Of a stretch of 64,000 bases of DNA, positions 45,028 through 53,720 are shown piece by piece. The DNA comes from SIG450 sp045658425. Lineage in GTDB: Bacteria; Bacillota; Clostridia; UMGS1840; HGM11507. Each line of letters begins with the position of its first letter. Position 1 is the first letter of the stretch. The position numbers and the translations under genes were made by a program. The DNA lies in contig JAZOVB010000231.1 in assembly GCA_045658425.1 (NCBI GenBank), positions 13,448 to 77,447 of the forward strand. Direction: 5' to 3'. The notes under the pieces are model-generated. The model saw nothing but the letters and a program-made list of their open reading frames with translations. It ran no database searches and was not told the DNA's origin.

Positions 45028-45039
45028 CTACTCCCACTC
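45028..45039. other. guaA 3'-end attachment core (right end of the element)
   Basis: CTACTCCCACTC, the last codons of guaA (E-W-E-stop read on the minus strand). It corresponds to the TTATTCCCACTC motifs at 34667 and 3830. The guaA 3' end is a well-known insertion site for integrative elements. Confidence 0.65.
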
Positions 45040-46008
45040 AATAGTTCCGATTGGCTTAGGTGTAAGGTCTAAGCATACACGATTGATACCGTCAACCTCT
45101 TTGGTTATACGGTCAGTTATCTTATGAAGTACTGCATAAGGGATTTCCTCAATAGTTGCACTCATAGCGTCTTTAGTATTGACTGCACGAATTATTGCGG
45201 GCCAACCTTCATATCTTTTATCGTCTTTTACTCCTACTGATTTAAAGTCGGGAACAGCAATGAAATACTGCCATACTTTTTTGGAAAGACCGCAGATTTC
45301 AAATTCTTCTCTTAAGATTGCGTCGGCTTCTCTTAGAGCATGTAATCTGTCACGGGTAATTGCGCCAAGACAACGAACACCAAGTCCGGGTCCCGGGAAC
45401 GGCTGACGGTCTACCATTTCATCAGGAAGACCTAATGCTCTACCCACTTCTCTTACTTCGTCTTTATATAGAAGTTTAACCGGTTCTACAAGTTCAAGCT
45501 CCATTTCTTCCGGTAAGCCACCAACATTATGATGAGCCTTTACTCCGTCACTTTCCAATATATCGGGATAGATTGTACCCTGAGCAAGGAATTTAACATC
45601 TGTTAATTTTTTAGCCTCTTCGTTAAATACTTCGATAAATTCTGCACCTATAATTTTTCTTTTTGTTTCAGGTTCAGCAACGTCCTTTAATTTATCTAAA
45701 AATCTGTCAGTTGCATCAATATATATAAGATTTGCATCAAGGCCTTTTTCAAAAACCTCAATAACCTGCTCACTCTCGCCCTTTCTCATAAGCCCATGAT
45801 TAACATGAACACAAACAAGCTGTTTGCCGATTGCTTTAATTAAAAGTGCTGCAACAACGGAGGAATCAACACCGCCTGATAAAGCAAGTAATACTTTTTT
45901 ATCTCCTACCTGCTTCCTTACAAGTTCAACTTGTTCTTCAATAAATGCATTTGCCAATTCTTTAGTTGTGATACGTTCCATTGTATCCGGTCTTTTGTTT
46001 GAATCCAT
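45028..46008 (-). CDS. guaA: GMP synthase, ATP-pyrophosphatase/dimerisation part only
   Basis: A 326-residue protein that makes GMP from XMP. The PP-loop is LLALSGGVDSSVVAALL (about 40-56), followed by VHVNHGLMRKGES, QGTIYPDILES, the FPGPGLGVRCLG strand and the C-terminal dimerisation domain ending GTIEWE. The glutamine amidotransferase domain of about 190 residues, which precedes these in the common 510-residue enzyme, is absent. An AGGAGGAATATT site before the ATG and a typical start show this is a natural stand-alone subunit, as in split GuaAa/GuaAb enzymes. No amidotransferase gene is adjacent. The 3' end is the attachment site for the element to its left and its coding sequence is intact. 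Confidence 0.9.
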   Translation of the reverse strand: MDSNKRPDTMERITTKELANAFIEEQVELVRKQVGDKKVLLALSGGVDSSVVAALLIKAIGKQLVCVHVNHGLMRKGESEQVIEVFEKGLDANLIYIDATDRFLDKLKDVAEPETKRKIIGAEFIEVFNEEAKKLTDVKFLAQGTIYPDILESDGVKAHHNVGGLPEEMELELVEPVKLLYKDEVREVGRALGLPDEMVDRQPFPGPGLGVRCLGAITRDRLHALREADAILREEFEICGLSKKVWQYFIAVPDFKSVGVKDDKRYEGWPAIIRAVNTKDAMSATIEEIPYAVLHKITDRITKEVDGINRVCLDLTPKPIGTIEWE

Positions 46009-46104
46009 AATATTCCTCCTAAGTATACTGAATTTTATTGTATTTTATCATATTGTTCTTTAATTTTCAACCATTTATATATTACATAAGATATTTAAAC
46101 TGTT

Positions 46105-47034
46105 TTAATCATCAAACAAAGGTGTGGAAAAATATCTTTCGGCAGTATCGGGTAAAACTGTTACAACGGTTTTTCCCTTGCCAAGCTTTTTAGCAAGTTT
46201 TATTGCCGCAGCAACATTGGTTCCGCTGGATATTCCACACATAATACCTTCTTTTTTCGCAAGGTCTTTTGCTGTATTTATAGCTTCGTCATCTTTGACA
46301 ATACAAATATCATCATAAATATTCTGATTTAAAATTTCGGGGATGATGCCGTCACCTATTCCCATCTGGATATGAGTTCCGATTGAACCACCCGACAAAA
46401 TTGCCGCATCTTCGGGTTCAACCGCCCATATAGTCATATCAGGATTATATTTCTTCAGAGTTTCACCAATACCTGTAATAGTTCCGCCTGTACCTATTCC
46501 CGAACAAAAGCCATGAATTGGCTTATTAACCTGATTTATTATTTCCATACCTGTCTGTTCCCTCTGAATATCGGGATTGGCAGGATTTTCAAACTGTTGA
46601 GGTACGAAAACATTGGGATTTTCAGTCTTCATTTTAAGAGCCAGATTAAGACATTCTTCAATACAAAGTCCGATATTCCCTGCATCGTGAACAAGGATAA
46701 CCTCTGCACCGTAGTGTTTAACGAGCTTTCTTCTTTCTTCTGATACGGAGTCGGGCATAATTATAATTGTTTTGTAGCCTCTTACCGCACCTACCAAAGC
46801 AAGTCCTATTCCCTGATTTCCGCTGGTAGGCTCAACTATAATGGAATTCTCATTAAGAATTCCCTGTTCCTCAGCTTTTTTTATCATATTATAGGCAGTT
46901 CTTGTTTTTATAGAGCCGCCCACATTAAGTCCCTCAAACTTTACAAGGATTTCGGCACAGTCCGAATCAACCATATTGGAAAGTCTTATAATCGGGGTAT
47001 TACCTAAGGCATCTAATATATTATTGCAAATCAT
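46105..47034 (-). CDS. cysK: Cysteine synthase A
   Basis: A 309-residue PLP enzyme that makes cysteine from O-acetylserine and sulfide. It begins ILDALGNTPIIRLSNM. The PLP lysine lies in GGSIKTRTAYNMI, the substrate loop is EPTSGNQGIGLAL, and the glycine-rich phosphate site is GFCSGIGTGGTITG. SSGTNVAAAIKLA and LPDTAERYFSTPLFDD close the protein, all typical of CysK/O-acetylserine sulfhydrylase. It is the usual length. It lies alone between guaA and pgsA with 60-100 bp gaps on either side. No cysE is nearby. Confidence 0.9.
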   Translation of the reverse strand: MICNNILDALGNTPIIRLSNMVDSDCAEILVKFEGLNVGGSIKTRTAYNMIKKAEEQGILNENSIIVEPTSGNQGIGLALVGAVRGYKTIIIMPDSVSEERRKLVKHYGAEVILVHDAGNIGLCIEECLNLALKMKTENPNVFVPQQFENPANPDIQREQTGMEIINQVNKPIHGFCSGIGTGGTITGIGETLKKYNPDMTIWAVEPEDAAILSGGSIGTHIQMGIGDGIIPEILNQNIYDDICIVKDDEAINTAKDLAKKEGIMCGISSGTNVAAAIKLAKKLGKGKTVVTVLPDTAERYFSTPLFDD

Positions 47035-47094
47035 TATATTTTTTACCTTTCATTTTTTACTCCGATACATTATATGTATCATTCTTTAAGAATT

Positions 47095-47634
47095 TTACTT
47101 ACTTTTTTTATACACTACCGAATATTCTTGTATGTACTTTAAAAATGCAAGTGCCGAAACAACGACAAAGCTTAAGCAAAGCAGATGTTCAAGCAAAGGA
47201 TTTATCGAAGGGAAAACCAAAATCACAAGAAACACCGTAAAACAGATTACACTTGCAAGTTTCCCGTAGAAATTTGCCTGAACGACAATATTATCTTTCT
47301 TAAAAAGTTTGGTAGCACCAAGCACCATCAATAGCTCTTTAAGCACAAGAAAAGCAGGAACCCAGATTAAAGTCGGCTGAACAGTTGCCGTACACACGGC
47401 AACCGTTATTTGCATCAGCTTATCCGCCAGTGGATCCATAAGCTTTCCGAAATTACTTATAACATTAAGCTTTCTTGCTAAAAAGCCATCCAACACATCA
47501 CTTATTCCCGACAGTATAAAAGTTACAACACAATAAAGGCTTTTATTTTCAACATCCGATACAAATAAGAATATGAAAACAAAAACCAAAAGCAATCTGA
47601 ATAATGTGATGCAATTCGGAATGTTTTTTTTCAT
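47095..47634 (-). CDS. pgsA: CDP-diacylglycerol-glycerol-3-phosphate 3-phosphatidyltransferase
   Basis: A 179-residue integral membrane enzyme of the CDP-alcohol phosphatidyltransferase family, making the phosphatidylglycerol phosphate precursor. The signature is SDVLDGFLARKLNVIS followed by FGKLMDPLADKL (D-G-x2-A-R-x8-G-x3-D-x3-D). It starts NCITLFRLLLVFVFIF, as is usual for PgsA, and has about five hydrophobic segments. Its ATG at 47634 follows the pfkA stop by 15 bp, so the two genes are probably co-transcribed. Cardiolipin synthases share the motif, but length and start favour PgsA. Confidence 0.85.
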   Translation of the reverse strand: MKKNIPNCITLFRLLLVFVFIFLFVSDVENKSLYCVVTFILSGISDVLDGFLARKLNVISNFGKLMDPLADKLMQITVAVCTATVQPTLIWVPAFLVLKELLMVLGATKLFKKDNIVVQANFYGKLASVICFTVFLVILVFPSINPLLEHLLCLSFVVVSALAFLKYIQEYSVVYKKSK

Positions 47635-47649
47635 AATAAACTGCTCCGT

Positions 47650-48612
47650 TTAGTATGTTATATCTTCAAATACACTGTATAGATTTTCGTCTATGCTCTT
47701 TTTCATATTAAGGGCTTCTGAAATATCATAGTTCACAATTTTATTATCTTTCATTGCAACTACACGATTACTCTGACCTTTAATCAATAGTTCTACCGCT
47801 TCAACACCCATACGGCTGGCTGTTACACGGTCGGTTACAGTCGGAGAACCACCTCTTTGAAGGTGTCCCAATATTGCAACTCTTGTTTCTATATCGGTTA
47901 AAGCTTCTATCTGAACTGCAATTTTTTCCGAATTACCGATACCCTCTGCAACGATAACCACAAAATGAGATTTACCTTTTTTCAGGGATTCGTTTATACA
48001 ATCTACTATATCTTCCTTAACATCAAAGCTTTTTTCGGGAACAAGAACAGCTTCCGCACCGTTCGCAACAGCTAAAGTAAGTGCAATATGGCCTGCATGA
48101 CGTCCCATTACCTCAACAACACTGCAACGGTGGTGGGATGAGCAGGTATCCTTTAATTTATCTATACATTCACAAGCTGTATTAAGAGCTGTATCAAAAC
48201 CGATAGTATAGTCAGTACAAGCAATATCATTATCAATTGTGCAAGGAACGCCGATAGTAGGAACTCCTGCTTCGCAAAGAGTGCTTGCGCCTCTGAACGA
48301 ACCGTCACCGCCTAGTACAACAACACCTTCAATACCGTTAGCCTTAATATTTTCGACAGCCTTCTGAAGTCCCGCATCGGTCATAAATTCCTTACTTCTT
48401 GCGGTTTTTAAAATTGTACCGCCCTTATTAAGACATTCGGAAACCGAACGGTAATTCATTTTAAACATTGTATTTTTTATAAGACCTTTATATCCGTCAT
48501 ATATCCCCATAACTTCAATCCCGTTATGAAGCGCTGTACGAACAACCGCACGGATTGCGGCGTTCATTCCCGGAGCATCGCCCCCACTTGTTAAAACTGC
48601 AATTTTTTTCAT
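47650..48612 (-). CDS. pfkA: ATP-dependent 6-phosphofructokinase
   Basis: A 320-residue glycolytic enzyme. It begins KKIAVLTSGGDAPGMNAAIR. GYKGLI and the VLGGDGSFRGA ATP site, PCTIDNDIACTDYTIGFDTA (catalytic Asp in TIDND), EVMGRHAGHIALTLAV and LGHLQRGGSPTVTDRV are all present. GGDGS points to an ATP-type, not pyrophosphate-type, enzyme. It is the standard bacterial PfkA length. GAAAGGAAGAATTA stands before the ATG. The 138 bp upstream gap holds its promoter region; no specific regulator site was recognised. Confidence 0.92.
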   Translation of the reverse strand: MKKIAVLTSGGDAPGMNAAIRAVVRTALHNGIEVMGIYDGYKGLIKNTMFKMNYRSVSECLNKGGTILKTARSKEFMTDAGLQKAVENIKANGIEGVVVLGGDGSFRGASTLCEAGVPTIGVPCTIDNDIACTDYTIGFDTALNTACECIDKLKDTCSSHHRCSVVEVMGRHAGHIALTLAVANGAEAVLVPEKSFDVKEDIVDCINESLKKGKSHFVVIVAEGIGNSEKIAVQIEALTDIETRVAILGHLQRGGSPTVTDRVTASRMGVEAVELLIKGQSNRVVAMKDNKIVNYDISEALNMKKSIDENLYSVFEDITY

Positions 48613-48750
48613 AATAATTCTTCCTTTCAGTAAGCGTTCAGCCTATTTTTTTGCCACTGATTTTTTAATAATCCCCAATTCCAGATAACAGTATAATAAT
48701 ATTTTGATTAAAAATCAATATTTTATTATAATTTTAATATATTTTTAACA

Positions 48751-49476
48751 TTACTCTTCCCAGTTATGATAAATATTCTGAACATCATCATTATCTTCAA
48801 GATGCTCAATTAACTTTTCCATCATAAGAATATCCTTTTCATCTGTTAAAGAAACATAAGTCTGAGGAACCAAGGTTACCTCTGCCTTTAAGAACTCAAA
48901 GCCTTTTTTTTCAAGTTCATCGCGAACAGTTGAAAAATCATCCGGATCGGTAAGCATTTCGTAAATTTCATCTTCTTCGTTAAAGTCTGCCGCACCTGCT
49001 TCCATTGCCGCATCCATTAATTCATCCTCAGATACCGAGTCGCTCTTTTCAACTATAAGCACACCGTATTTATCAAACATAAAGGATACACAGCCGTTAG
49101 TTCCTAAGTTTCCGCCGAATTTATCAAAATAATGTCTTACATCTGCAGCGGTACGGTTTCTGTTATCAGTAAGAGCTTCAACTATTACCGCAACACCTCT
49201 TGGGCCGTAGCCTTCGTATATGATATCTTCATAATTATCATTTTCCTGGCTTCCTGCCGCTTTTTCTATACATCTTTTAACATTATCGTTAGGCATATTG
49301 TTTGCTCTTGCCTTTGCTATTACATCCTTCAATTTACCGTTTGTTGACGGGTCAGGTCCCCCTGCCTTAACAGCAACCGCTATTTCTCTTCCAAGCTTAG
49401 TATAAATTTTAGCCTTCTGGGCATCAGATTTTTCTTTTTTGTGTTTAATATTATTCCATTTTGAATGTCCTGACAT
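48751..49476 (-). CDS. yebC: YebC/PmpR-family protein
   Basis: A 241-residue protein beginning MSGHSKWNNIKHKKEKSDAQ, the family hallmark, with KAKIYTKLGREIAVAVK, then GPDPSTNGKLKDVIAKARA and YEGYGPRGVAVIVEALTDNR. YebC proteins act as transcriptional regulators and, by more recent work, as translation factors that relieve ribosome stalling on proline stretches. It is a full-length single gene, divergent from the asd-dapA-dapB operon. Confidence 0.9.
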   Translation of the reverse strand: MSGHSKWNNIKHKKEKSDAQKAKIYTKLGREIAVAVKAGGPDPSTNGKLKDVIAKARANNMPNDNVKRCIEKAAGSQENDNYEDIIYEGYGPRGVAVIVEALTDNRNRTAADVRHYFDKFGGNLGTNGCVSFMFDKYGVLIVEKSDSVSEDELMDAAMEAGAADFNEEDEIYEMLTDPDDFSTVRDELEKKGFEFLKAEVTLVPQTYVSLTDEKDILMMEKLIEHLEDNDDVQNIYHNWEE

Positions 49477-49572
49477 AATAATCCTCCGTAAAATTTATTT
49501 CATTCTTCTTATTTTAACATAGGTTACAATAATTTTTCAAGTTTTTTATTAAAATTTATGATTTTTTATAAA

Positions 49573-49601
49573 TTGACATTTAGAAAATAAAGTGTTATTA
49601 T
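49573..49601 (+). promoter_or_regulatory. Promoter of asd-dapA-dapB
   Basis: TTGACA (49573-49578), a 17 bp spacer and TATTAT (49596-49601), with asd starting 38 bp downstream. The leader is too short for a lysine riboswitch, and none was seen. Confidence 0.7.
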
Positions 49602-49638
49602 ATAGAATGATAGCATATTGTATAATGGAGGAATTAAC

Positions 49639-50718
49639 ATGAAAACTTTTAATGTAGGTATTGTCGGAGCAACCGGAATGGTTGGGCAAAGATTTATTAC
49701 ACTCCTTGAAAACCATCCCTGGTTTAAACTCAAGGTACTTGCCGCTTCTTCCCGTTCAGCAGGAAAAACTTATGAGGAAGCAGTTGGAAGCCGTTGGGTT
49801 ATGAAAACTCCGATTCCCGAAGATATAAAAAAACTCGTTGTACTTGACGCAACAGAGGATATTGAAAAAATTGCTTCTCAGGTTGACTTTGTATTCTGCG
49901 CTGTTGATATGAAGAAGGATGAAATAAAGGCACTTGAAGAAAAGTATGCAAAGGCTGAATGTCCTGTTATTTCCAACAATTCGGCACACAGACATACTCC
50001 CGATGTTCCTATGATTGTTCCTGAAATCAATGCAGACCACGCTGAAATTATTCATGCACAAAGAAAAAGACTTGGAACAAAAAGAGGTTTTATTGCAGTT
50101 AAGTCAAATTGCTCCCTACAGAGCTATGTTCCTGCACTTCACCCTCTTATGAAGTTTGGTATTAAAAATGTTCTTGCTTGTACATATCAGGCTATTTCCG
50201 GTGCAGGTAAAACCTTTGAAACCTGGCCTGAAATGGTTGACAATGTAATCCCATACATTGGCGGTGAAGAGGAAAAGAGCGAAATCGAACCGCTTAAAAT
50301 CTGGGGTAAAATCGAAGGAGACAAAATTGTTGATGCTGTTAGCCCTGCGATTACAACACAGTGTATAAGAGTACCTGTAAGTGATGGTCATCTTGCTGCA
50401 GTATTTGTATCTTTTGAAAACAAGCCTTCAATTGAAGAAATTAAAGAAATATGGAAAAATTATAAGGGCACAGCTCAGGAATTAGAACTTCCCTTAGCAC
50501 CTAAAAACTTCCTTAACTATTTCGAAGAGGACAACAGACCACAGACCAAGCTTGAAAGAAACTTAGAGGGCGGTATGGCTGTTTCCATCGGTAGATTAAG
50601 AGAAGATTCACAGTACGATTACAAGTTCGTATGTATCTCTCACAACACACTAAGAGGTGCCGCAGGCGGTGCCGTTCTTATGGCAGAGCTTTTAGCAAAG
50701 CTTGGGTATATGGACTAA
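49639..50718 (+). CDS. asd: Aspartate-semialdehyde dehydrogenase
   Basis: 359 residues from the ATG at 49639 (GGAGGAATTAAC before it; an upstream in-frame codon at 49618 is rejected). It reduces aspartyl phosphate to aspartate semialdehyde. The NADP site is VGIVGATGMVGQRFITLL. The catalytic Cys lies in AVKSNCSLQSYVPALHP, and the His in PVSDGHLAAVFV. The length and the CSLQ active site are those of the fungal/archaeal-like asd group also found in Clostridia. It is the first gene of the lysine/diaminopimelate operon. Confidence 0.9.
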   Translation: MKTFNVGIVGATGMVGQRFITLLENHPWFKLKVLAASSRSAGKTYEEAVGSRWVMKTPIPEDIKKLVVLDATEDIEKIASQVDFVFCAVDMKKDEIKALEEKYAKAECPVISNNSAHRHTPDVPMIVPEINADHAEIIHAQRKRLGTKRGFIAVKSNCSLQSYVPALHPLMKFGIKNVLACTYQAISGAGKTFETWPEMVDNVIPYIGGEEEKSEIEPLKIWGKIEGDKIVDAVSPAITTQCIRVPVSDGHLAAVFVSFENKPSIEEIKEIWKNYKGTAQELELPLAPKNFLNYFEEDNRPQTKLERNLEGGMAVSIGRLREDSQYDYKFVCISHNTLRGAAGGAVLMAELLAKLGYMD

Positions 50719-50748
50719 TCTAAGCACTCTATAACAGGGGGTATTATT

Positions 50749-51639
50749 ATGAAGAAAACTGTATTTACAGGTTCAGGTGTTGCTATTATCACACCTTTTA
50801 ACGAAAATGGAATTGACTTTGAAAGTTTCGGTAAATTAATTGATTTTCATCTTGAAAACAGTACCGATGCAATCATAGTATGCGGTACCACAGGCGAAGC
50901 GGCTACTATGCCCGACAAGGAGCATTTATCCGCAATTGAATATACCGTAAAGCGTGTTAACGGAAAAATCCCCGTTATCGCAGGAACAGGAAGTAACGAT
51001 ACTGTCCATGGTATCAAATTAAGTGTTGAAGCGGAAAAGCTTGGCGCTGATGCTTTACTTGTTGTTACACCTTATTACAACAAGACTAATAAACAGGGTC
51101 TTATAAATCATTTCAAGGCCATTGCCGGTGCAGTAAATATTCCTATTATACTGTATAATGTTCCTTCCCGTACCGGAATGAACATTGCTCTTGATGTTTT
51201 AGAAGAACTTCAGAATATTGACAATATTGTAGGTATCAAGGAAGCAAGTGGAAATATGTCTTATCTTATGGAACTTGCTGCAAAATACGGCGACAGATTT
51301 GATATTTACTCAGGTAATGACGATATTATTGTTCCGGTTATGTCTGCAGGAGGAAAGGGTGTTATTTCCGTTCTTGCAAATGTACTTCCTAAGGAAACTC
51401 ACGATATTTGTCAGCTTTATCTTGACGGCAAATGCGAAGAAAGTATGAGACTTCAGTTTAAATATCTTGATTTAATCAATTCGCTTTTCTGCGAGGTAAA
51501 TCCTATTCCTGTTAAGACTGCAATCAACTTAATGGGTATGAACGGTGGTATTTTAAGAATGCCTCTTTATGAAATGGCTCCTGCAAACAAGGAAAGACTT
51601 ATAAAGGATTTAAAAGCTGCCGGTGTTAAATTAGTATAA
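50749..51639 (+). CDS. dapA: 4-hydroxy-tetrahydrodipicolinate synthase
   Basis: A 296-residue class I aldolase that condenses pyruvate with aspartate semialdehyde. GSGVAIITPFNENGIDF, VCGTTGEAATMPDKEH, VTPYYNKTNKQGLINHF, and the Schiff-base lysine in NIVGIKEASGNMSYL are present, with the catalytic Tyr in ILYNVPSRTGMNI. AGGGGG precedes the ATG, 30 bp after asd. Confidence 0.93.
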   Translation: MKKTVFTGSGVAIITPFNENGIDFESFGKLIDFHLENSTDAIIVCGTTGEAATMPDKEHLSAIEYTVKRVNGKIPVIAGTGSNDTVHGIKLSVEAEKLGADALLVVTPYYNKTNKQGLINHFKAIAGAVNIPIILYNVPSRTGMNIALDVLEELQNIDNIVGIKEASGNMSYLMELAAKYGDRFDIYSGNDDIIVPVMSAGGKGVISVLANVLPKETHDICQLYLDGKCEESMRLQFKYLDLINSLFCEVNPIPVKTAINLMGMNGGILRMPLYEMAPANKERLIKDLKAAGVKLV

Positions 51640-51653
51640 AGGATTGATTACTT

Positions 51654-52412
51654 ATGATAAATATAATGTTAAGCGGATGTAACGGAAAAATGGGGCAAGT
51701 TATAAGCAGTCTGGTTGAAGCTGATGAGAGTTCAACCATTGTTTGCGGTATAGATATTAACACTGATACTCCCTTTGGATATCCTGTTTTTTCCACCCCC
51801 TTTGATTTCAAAGGAAATGCCGATGTTATAATTGATTTTTCCCACCCCTCTGCTCTTTCAAACAATCTTTCCTACGCAAAGGAAACGGGCACACCGATTA
51901 TCGTTGCGACTACAGGACTTTCAAAAGAGCAGATTGAGGAGGTTAAGGTATCTTCGAATGAGGTTGCTGTTTTTTACTCTGCGAATATGTCGATAGGAGT
52001 TAACCTTTTAATTGACCTTGCAAAAAAAGCAACCAAGCTTCTTTCGGATAAATTTGACATTGAAATTATTGAAAAACATCATAATCAGAAAATTGACGCT
52101 CCCAGCGGTACTGCCCTTGCCATTGCAGATGCCATCAATGATGAGCTTGATAATTCATACGAATATGTTTATGACAGGCACAGCGTAAGAAAGAAAAGGT
52201 CAAAAACCGAAATAGGTATTCACGCAGTACGCGGTGGTACAATTGTCGGAGAGCATGATGTTATTTTTGCCGGTAATAATGAGGTTATTACTCTTTCCCA
52301 TCTTGCAACCAGCAAGGAAATATTTGCCGAGGGTGCGGTCAAGGCAGCTAAGTATCTTAAAGGAAAACCTGCAGGTCTTTACAATATGAACTCTATGATT
52401 AATGAAATATAA
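51654..52412 (+). CDS. dapB: 4-hydroxy-tetrahydrodipicolinate reductase
   Basis: A 252-residue NAD(P)H enzyme, next step after DapA. The nucleotide site is IMLSGCNGKMGQVISSLV, followed by DVIIDFSHPSALS and VATTGLSKEQIE. The catalytic region is EIIEKHHNQKIDAPSGTALA, and HAVRGGTIVGEHDVIFAG is the substrate loop. It starts 14 bp after dapA. The first glycine-rich loop reads G-C-N-G-K-M-G in place of G-A-x-G-R-M-G. A strong terminator follows. Confidence 0.92.
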   Translation: MINIMLSGCNGKMGQVISSLVEADESSTIVCGIDINTDTPFGYPVFSTPFDFKGNADVIIDFSHPSALSNNLSYAKETGTPIIVATTGLSKEQIEEVKVSSNEVAVFYSANMSIGVNLLIDLAKKATKLLSDKFDIEIIEKHHNQKIDAPSGTALAIADAINDELDNSYEYVYDRHSVRKKRSKTEIGIHAVRGGTIVGEHDVIFAGNNEVITLSHLATSKEIFAEGAVKAAKYLKGKPAGLYNMNSMINEI

Positions 52413-52416
52413 ATTT

Positions 52417-52445
52417 AAAAATCCTTGGACAGTCCAAGGATTTTT
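52417..52445 (+). terminator. Terminator of the asd-dapA-dapB operon
   Basis: AAATCCTTGGA (52419-52429) pairs perfectly with TCCAAGGATTT (52433-52443) around CAG, followed by more T. Confidence 0.9.
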
Positions 52446-52469
52446 AAAATTTTTAAAGGATGATAAAAG

Positions 52470-52883
52470 ATGATAATGGTAAGTGCTTGTCTTACAGGTG
52501 AAACCTGTAAATACAACGGCGGTAATAATAAGAATGAAAAAGTTATTGAATTTCTTAAGGATAAGGAATATATAAAAATGTGTCCCGAGGTTATGGGCGG
52601 AATGACCACACCAAGGTCTCCATCCGAAATAAATGGCACAAAAGTTATAAATTCCCTTGGTGAGGATGTAACCGAATTCTTTTTAAAAGGGGCATACGAA
52701 GCTTTAGAGCTTGCTAAAAAATATAAGGTGTCACTTATAATTTTAAAAGCAAAGAGTCCGTCCTGCGGTTCAGGGAAAATATACGACGGAAGCTTTTCGG
52801 GCATTTTAACCGACGGCAACGGTATTACAGCAAAGCTGTTAAAGGAAAACGGCTTTAAGGTAATAACCGAAAATGACTTATAG
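52470..52883 (+). CDS. DUF523 protein, TudS-like desulfidase candidate
   Basis: A 137-residue protein that is the whole DUF523 domain. SACLTGETCKYNGG carries Cys7 and Cys13, MCPEVMGGMTTPR the second strand, and AKSPSCGSGKIYDG Cys99. Within DUF523, TudS proteins use three cysteines to hold a [4Fe-4S] cluster that removes sulfur from thiouracil (family knowledge); the same three cysteines are present here. Whether the substrate is the same is unknown. It starts 58 bp after dapB but beyond its terminator, so it is probably a separate transcript. Confidence 0.8.
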   Translation: MIMVSACLTGETCKYNGGNNKNEKVIEFLKDKEYIKMCPEVMGGMTTPRSPSEINGTKVINSLGEDVTEFFLKGAYEALELAKKYKVSLIILKAKSPSCGSGKIYDGSFSGILTDGNGITAKLLKENGFKVITENDL

Positions 52884-52949
52884 CATAATAATTTAGCGTG
52901 CCGAGTCGACACGCCATACATTATATTATTTGTCTTTTTCATTTGTAAT

Positions 52950-53720
52950 TTATCTTTTTATTATGCCTTTTTCAATTTTTTCAATCAAGTCCTTTACGGC
53001 AGATTCGGTACATGGCTTCACAATATAGTCTGCAACATTCTTTACGATCTCTATTGCATTACCTGCCGCTATACCAATATCCGCTTTGGTTAAAAGAGGA
53101 ATGTCATTTTCATAATCACCTATGCCTATTGATGTATGTATGTTTCCAAGGTGTTTTTTTATAAATTCCACAGCATTGCCTTTAGTACCGTCAAGCGGAT
53201 TAAATTCAACGCCCACATCCCATGATTTTGAGATATAGCTTGTATTTTTAAATGAATCTGATTCTATAACAGATTTTTTAAATTCGTCAGCATCCTCGCT
53301 GTTTTCAAATCTGCACAGTATTTTATACGGATGCACATTAAGAAGCTCCGCAGGAATACTGTTTAAATCAAAAAATACTGTTTCTTTTTCAAAGACAGTG
53401 AATTCAACGATTTTCCCCGAACAGAGTTTAATACTTTCCAAAAATTCACCCAAAGTATATTCAAGCCTACTTTCTTTCACAAGCTCTTCCCTGTCATAAT
53501 CATATATAACACTTCCGTTAAGCAGACAGCAGGGAGAATTTATGATACCGGTAAGTCCCAGTTCTTTTATATGAGAGATATTTCTTCCTGTTGCAACCGA
53601 AAAGTATCCTCCGTTTTCGATAAAATATTTTACTGCTTCACAATTCTTTCCGGTATTATTATCCCGGCAAAAGGTTCCGTCCAAATCAGAGCAAATTAAA
53701 ATTCCGTCAAATTTTCCCAT
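52950..53720 (-). CDS. HAD-superfamily (Cof-type) phosphatase
   Basis: A 256-residue hydrolase. HAD motif I is CSDLDGTFC with the nucleophile Asp, motif II is in FSVATGRNISHI, motif III Lys is in LDGTKGNAVEF, and motif IV is GIGDYENDIPLL. The C2B-type cap in the middle marks the Cof/YbjI group, which dephosphorylates sugar phosphates or FMN-like metabolites. The start codon lies one base after the stop of the membrane protein gene upstream, so the two are translated together. The exact substrate cannot be told from sequence. Confidence 0.85.
   Translation of the reverse strand: MGKFDGILICSDLDGTFCRDNNTGKNCEAVKYFIENGGYFSVATGRNISHIKELGLTGIINSPCCLLNGSVIYDYDREELVKESRLEYTLGEFLESIKLCSGKIVEFTVFEKETVFFDLNSIPAELLNVHPYKILCRFENSEDADEFKKSVIESDSFKNTSYISKSWDVGVEFNPLDGTKGNAVEFIKKHLGNIHTSIGIGDYENDIPLLTKADIGIAAGNAIEIVKNVADYIVKPCTESAVKDLIEKIEKGIIKR

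Noticed and set aside
49477..49638. Lysine riboswitch before asd-dapA-dapB
   Set aside because: The transcribed leader is about 30 bases, far too short for the aptamer.
52890..52920. GCGTG/CACGC hairpin between the DUF523 and HAD genes
   Set aside because: Stem of five pairs, large loop and no T run; too weak to call.
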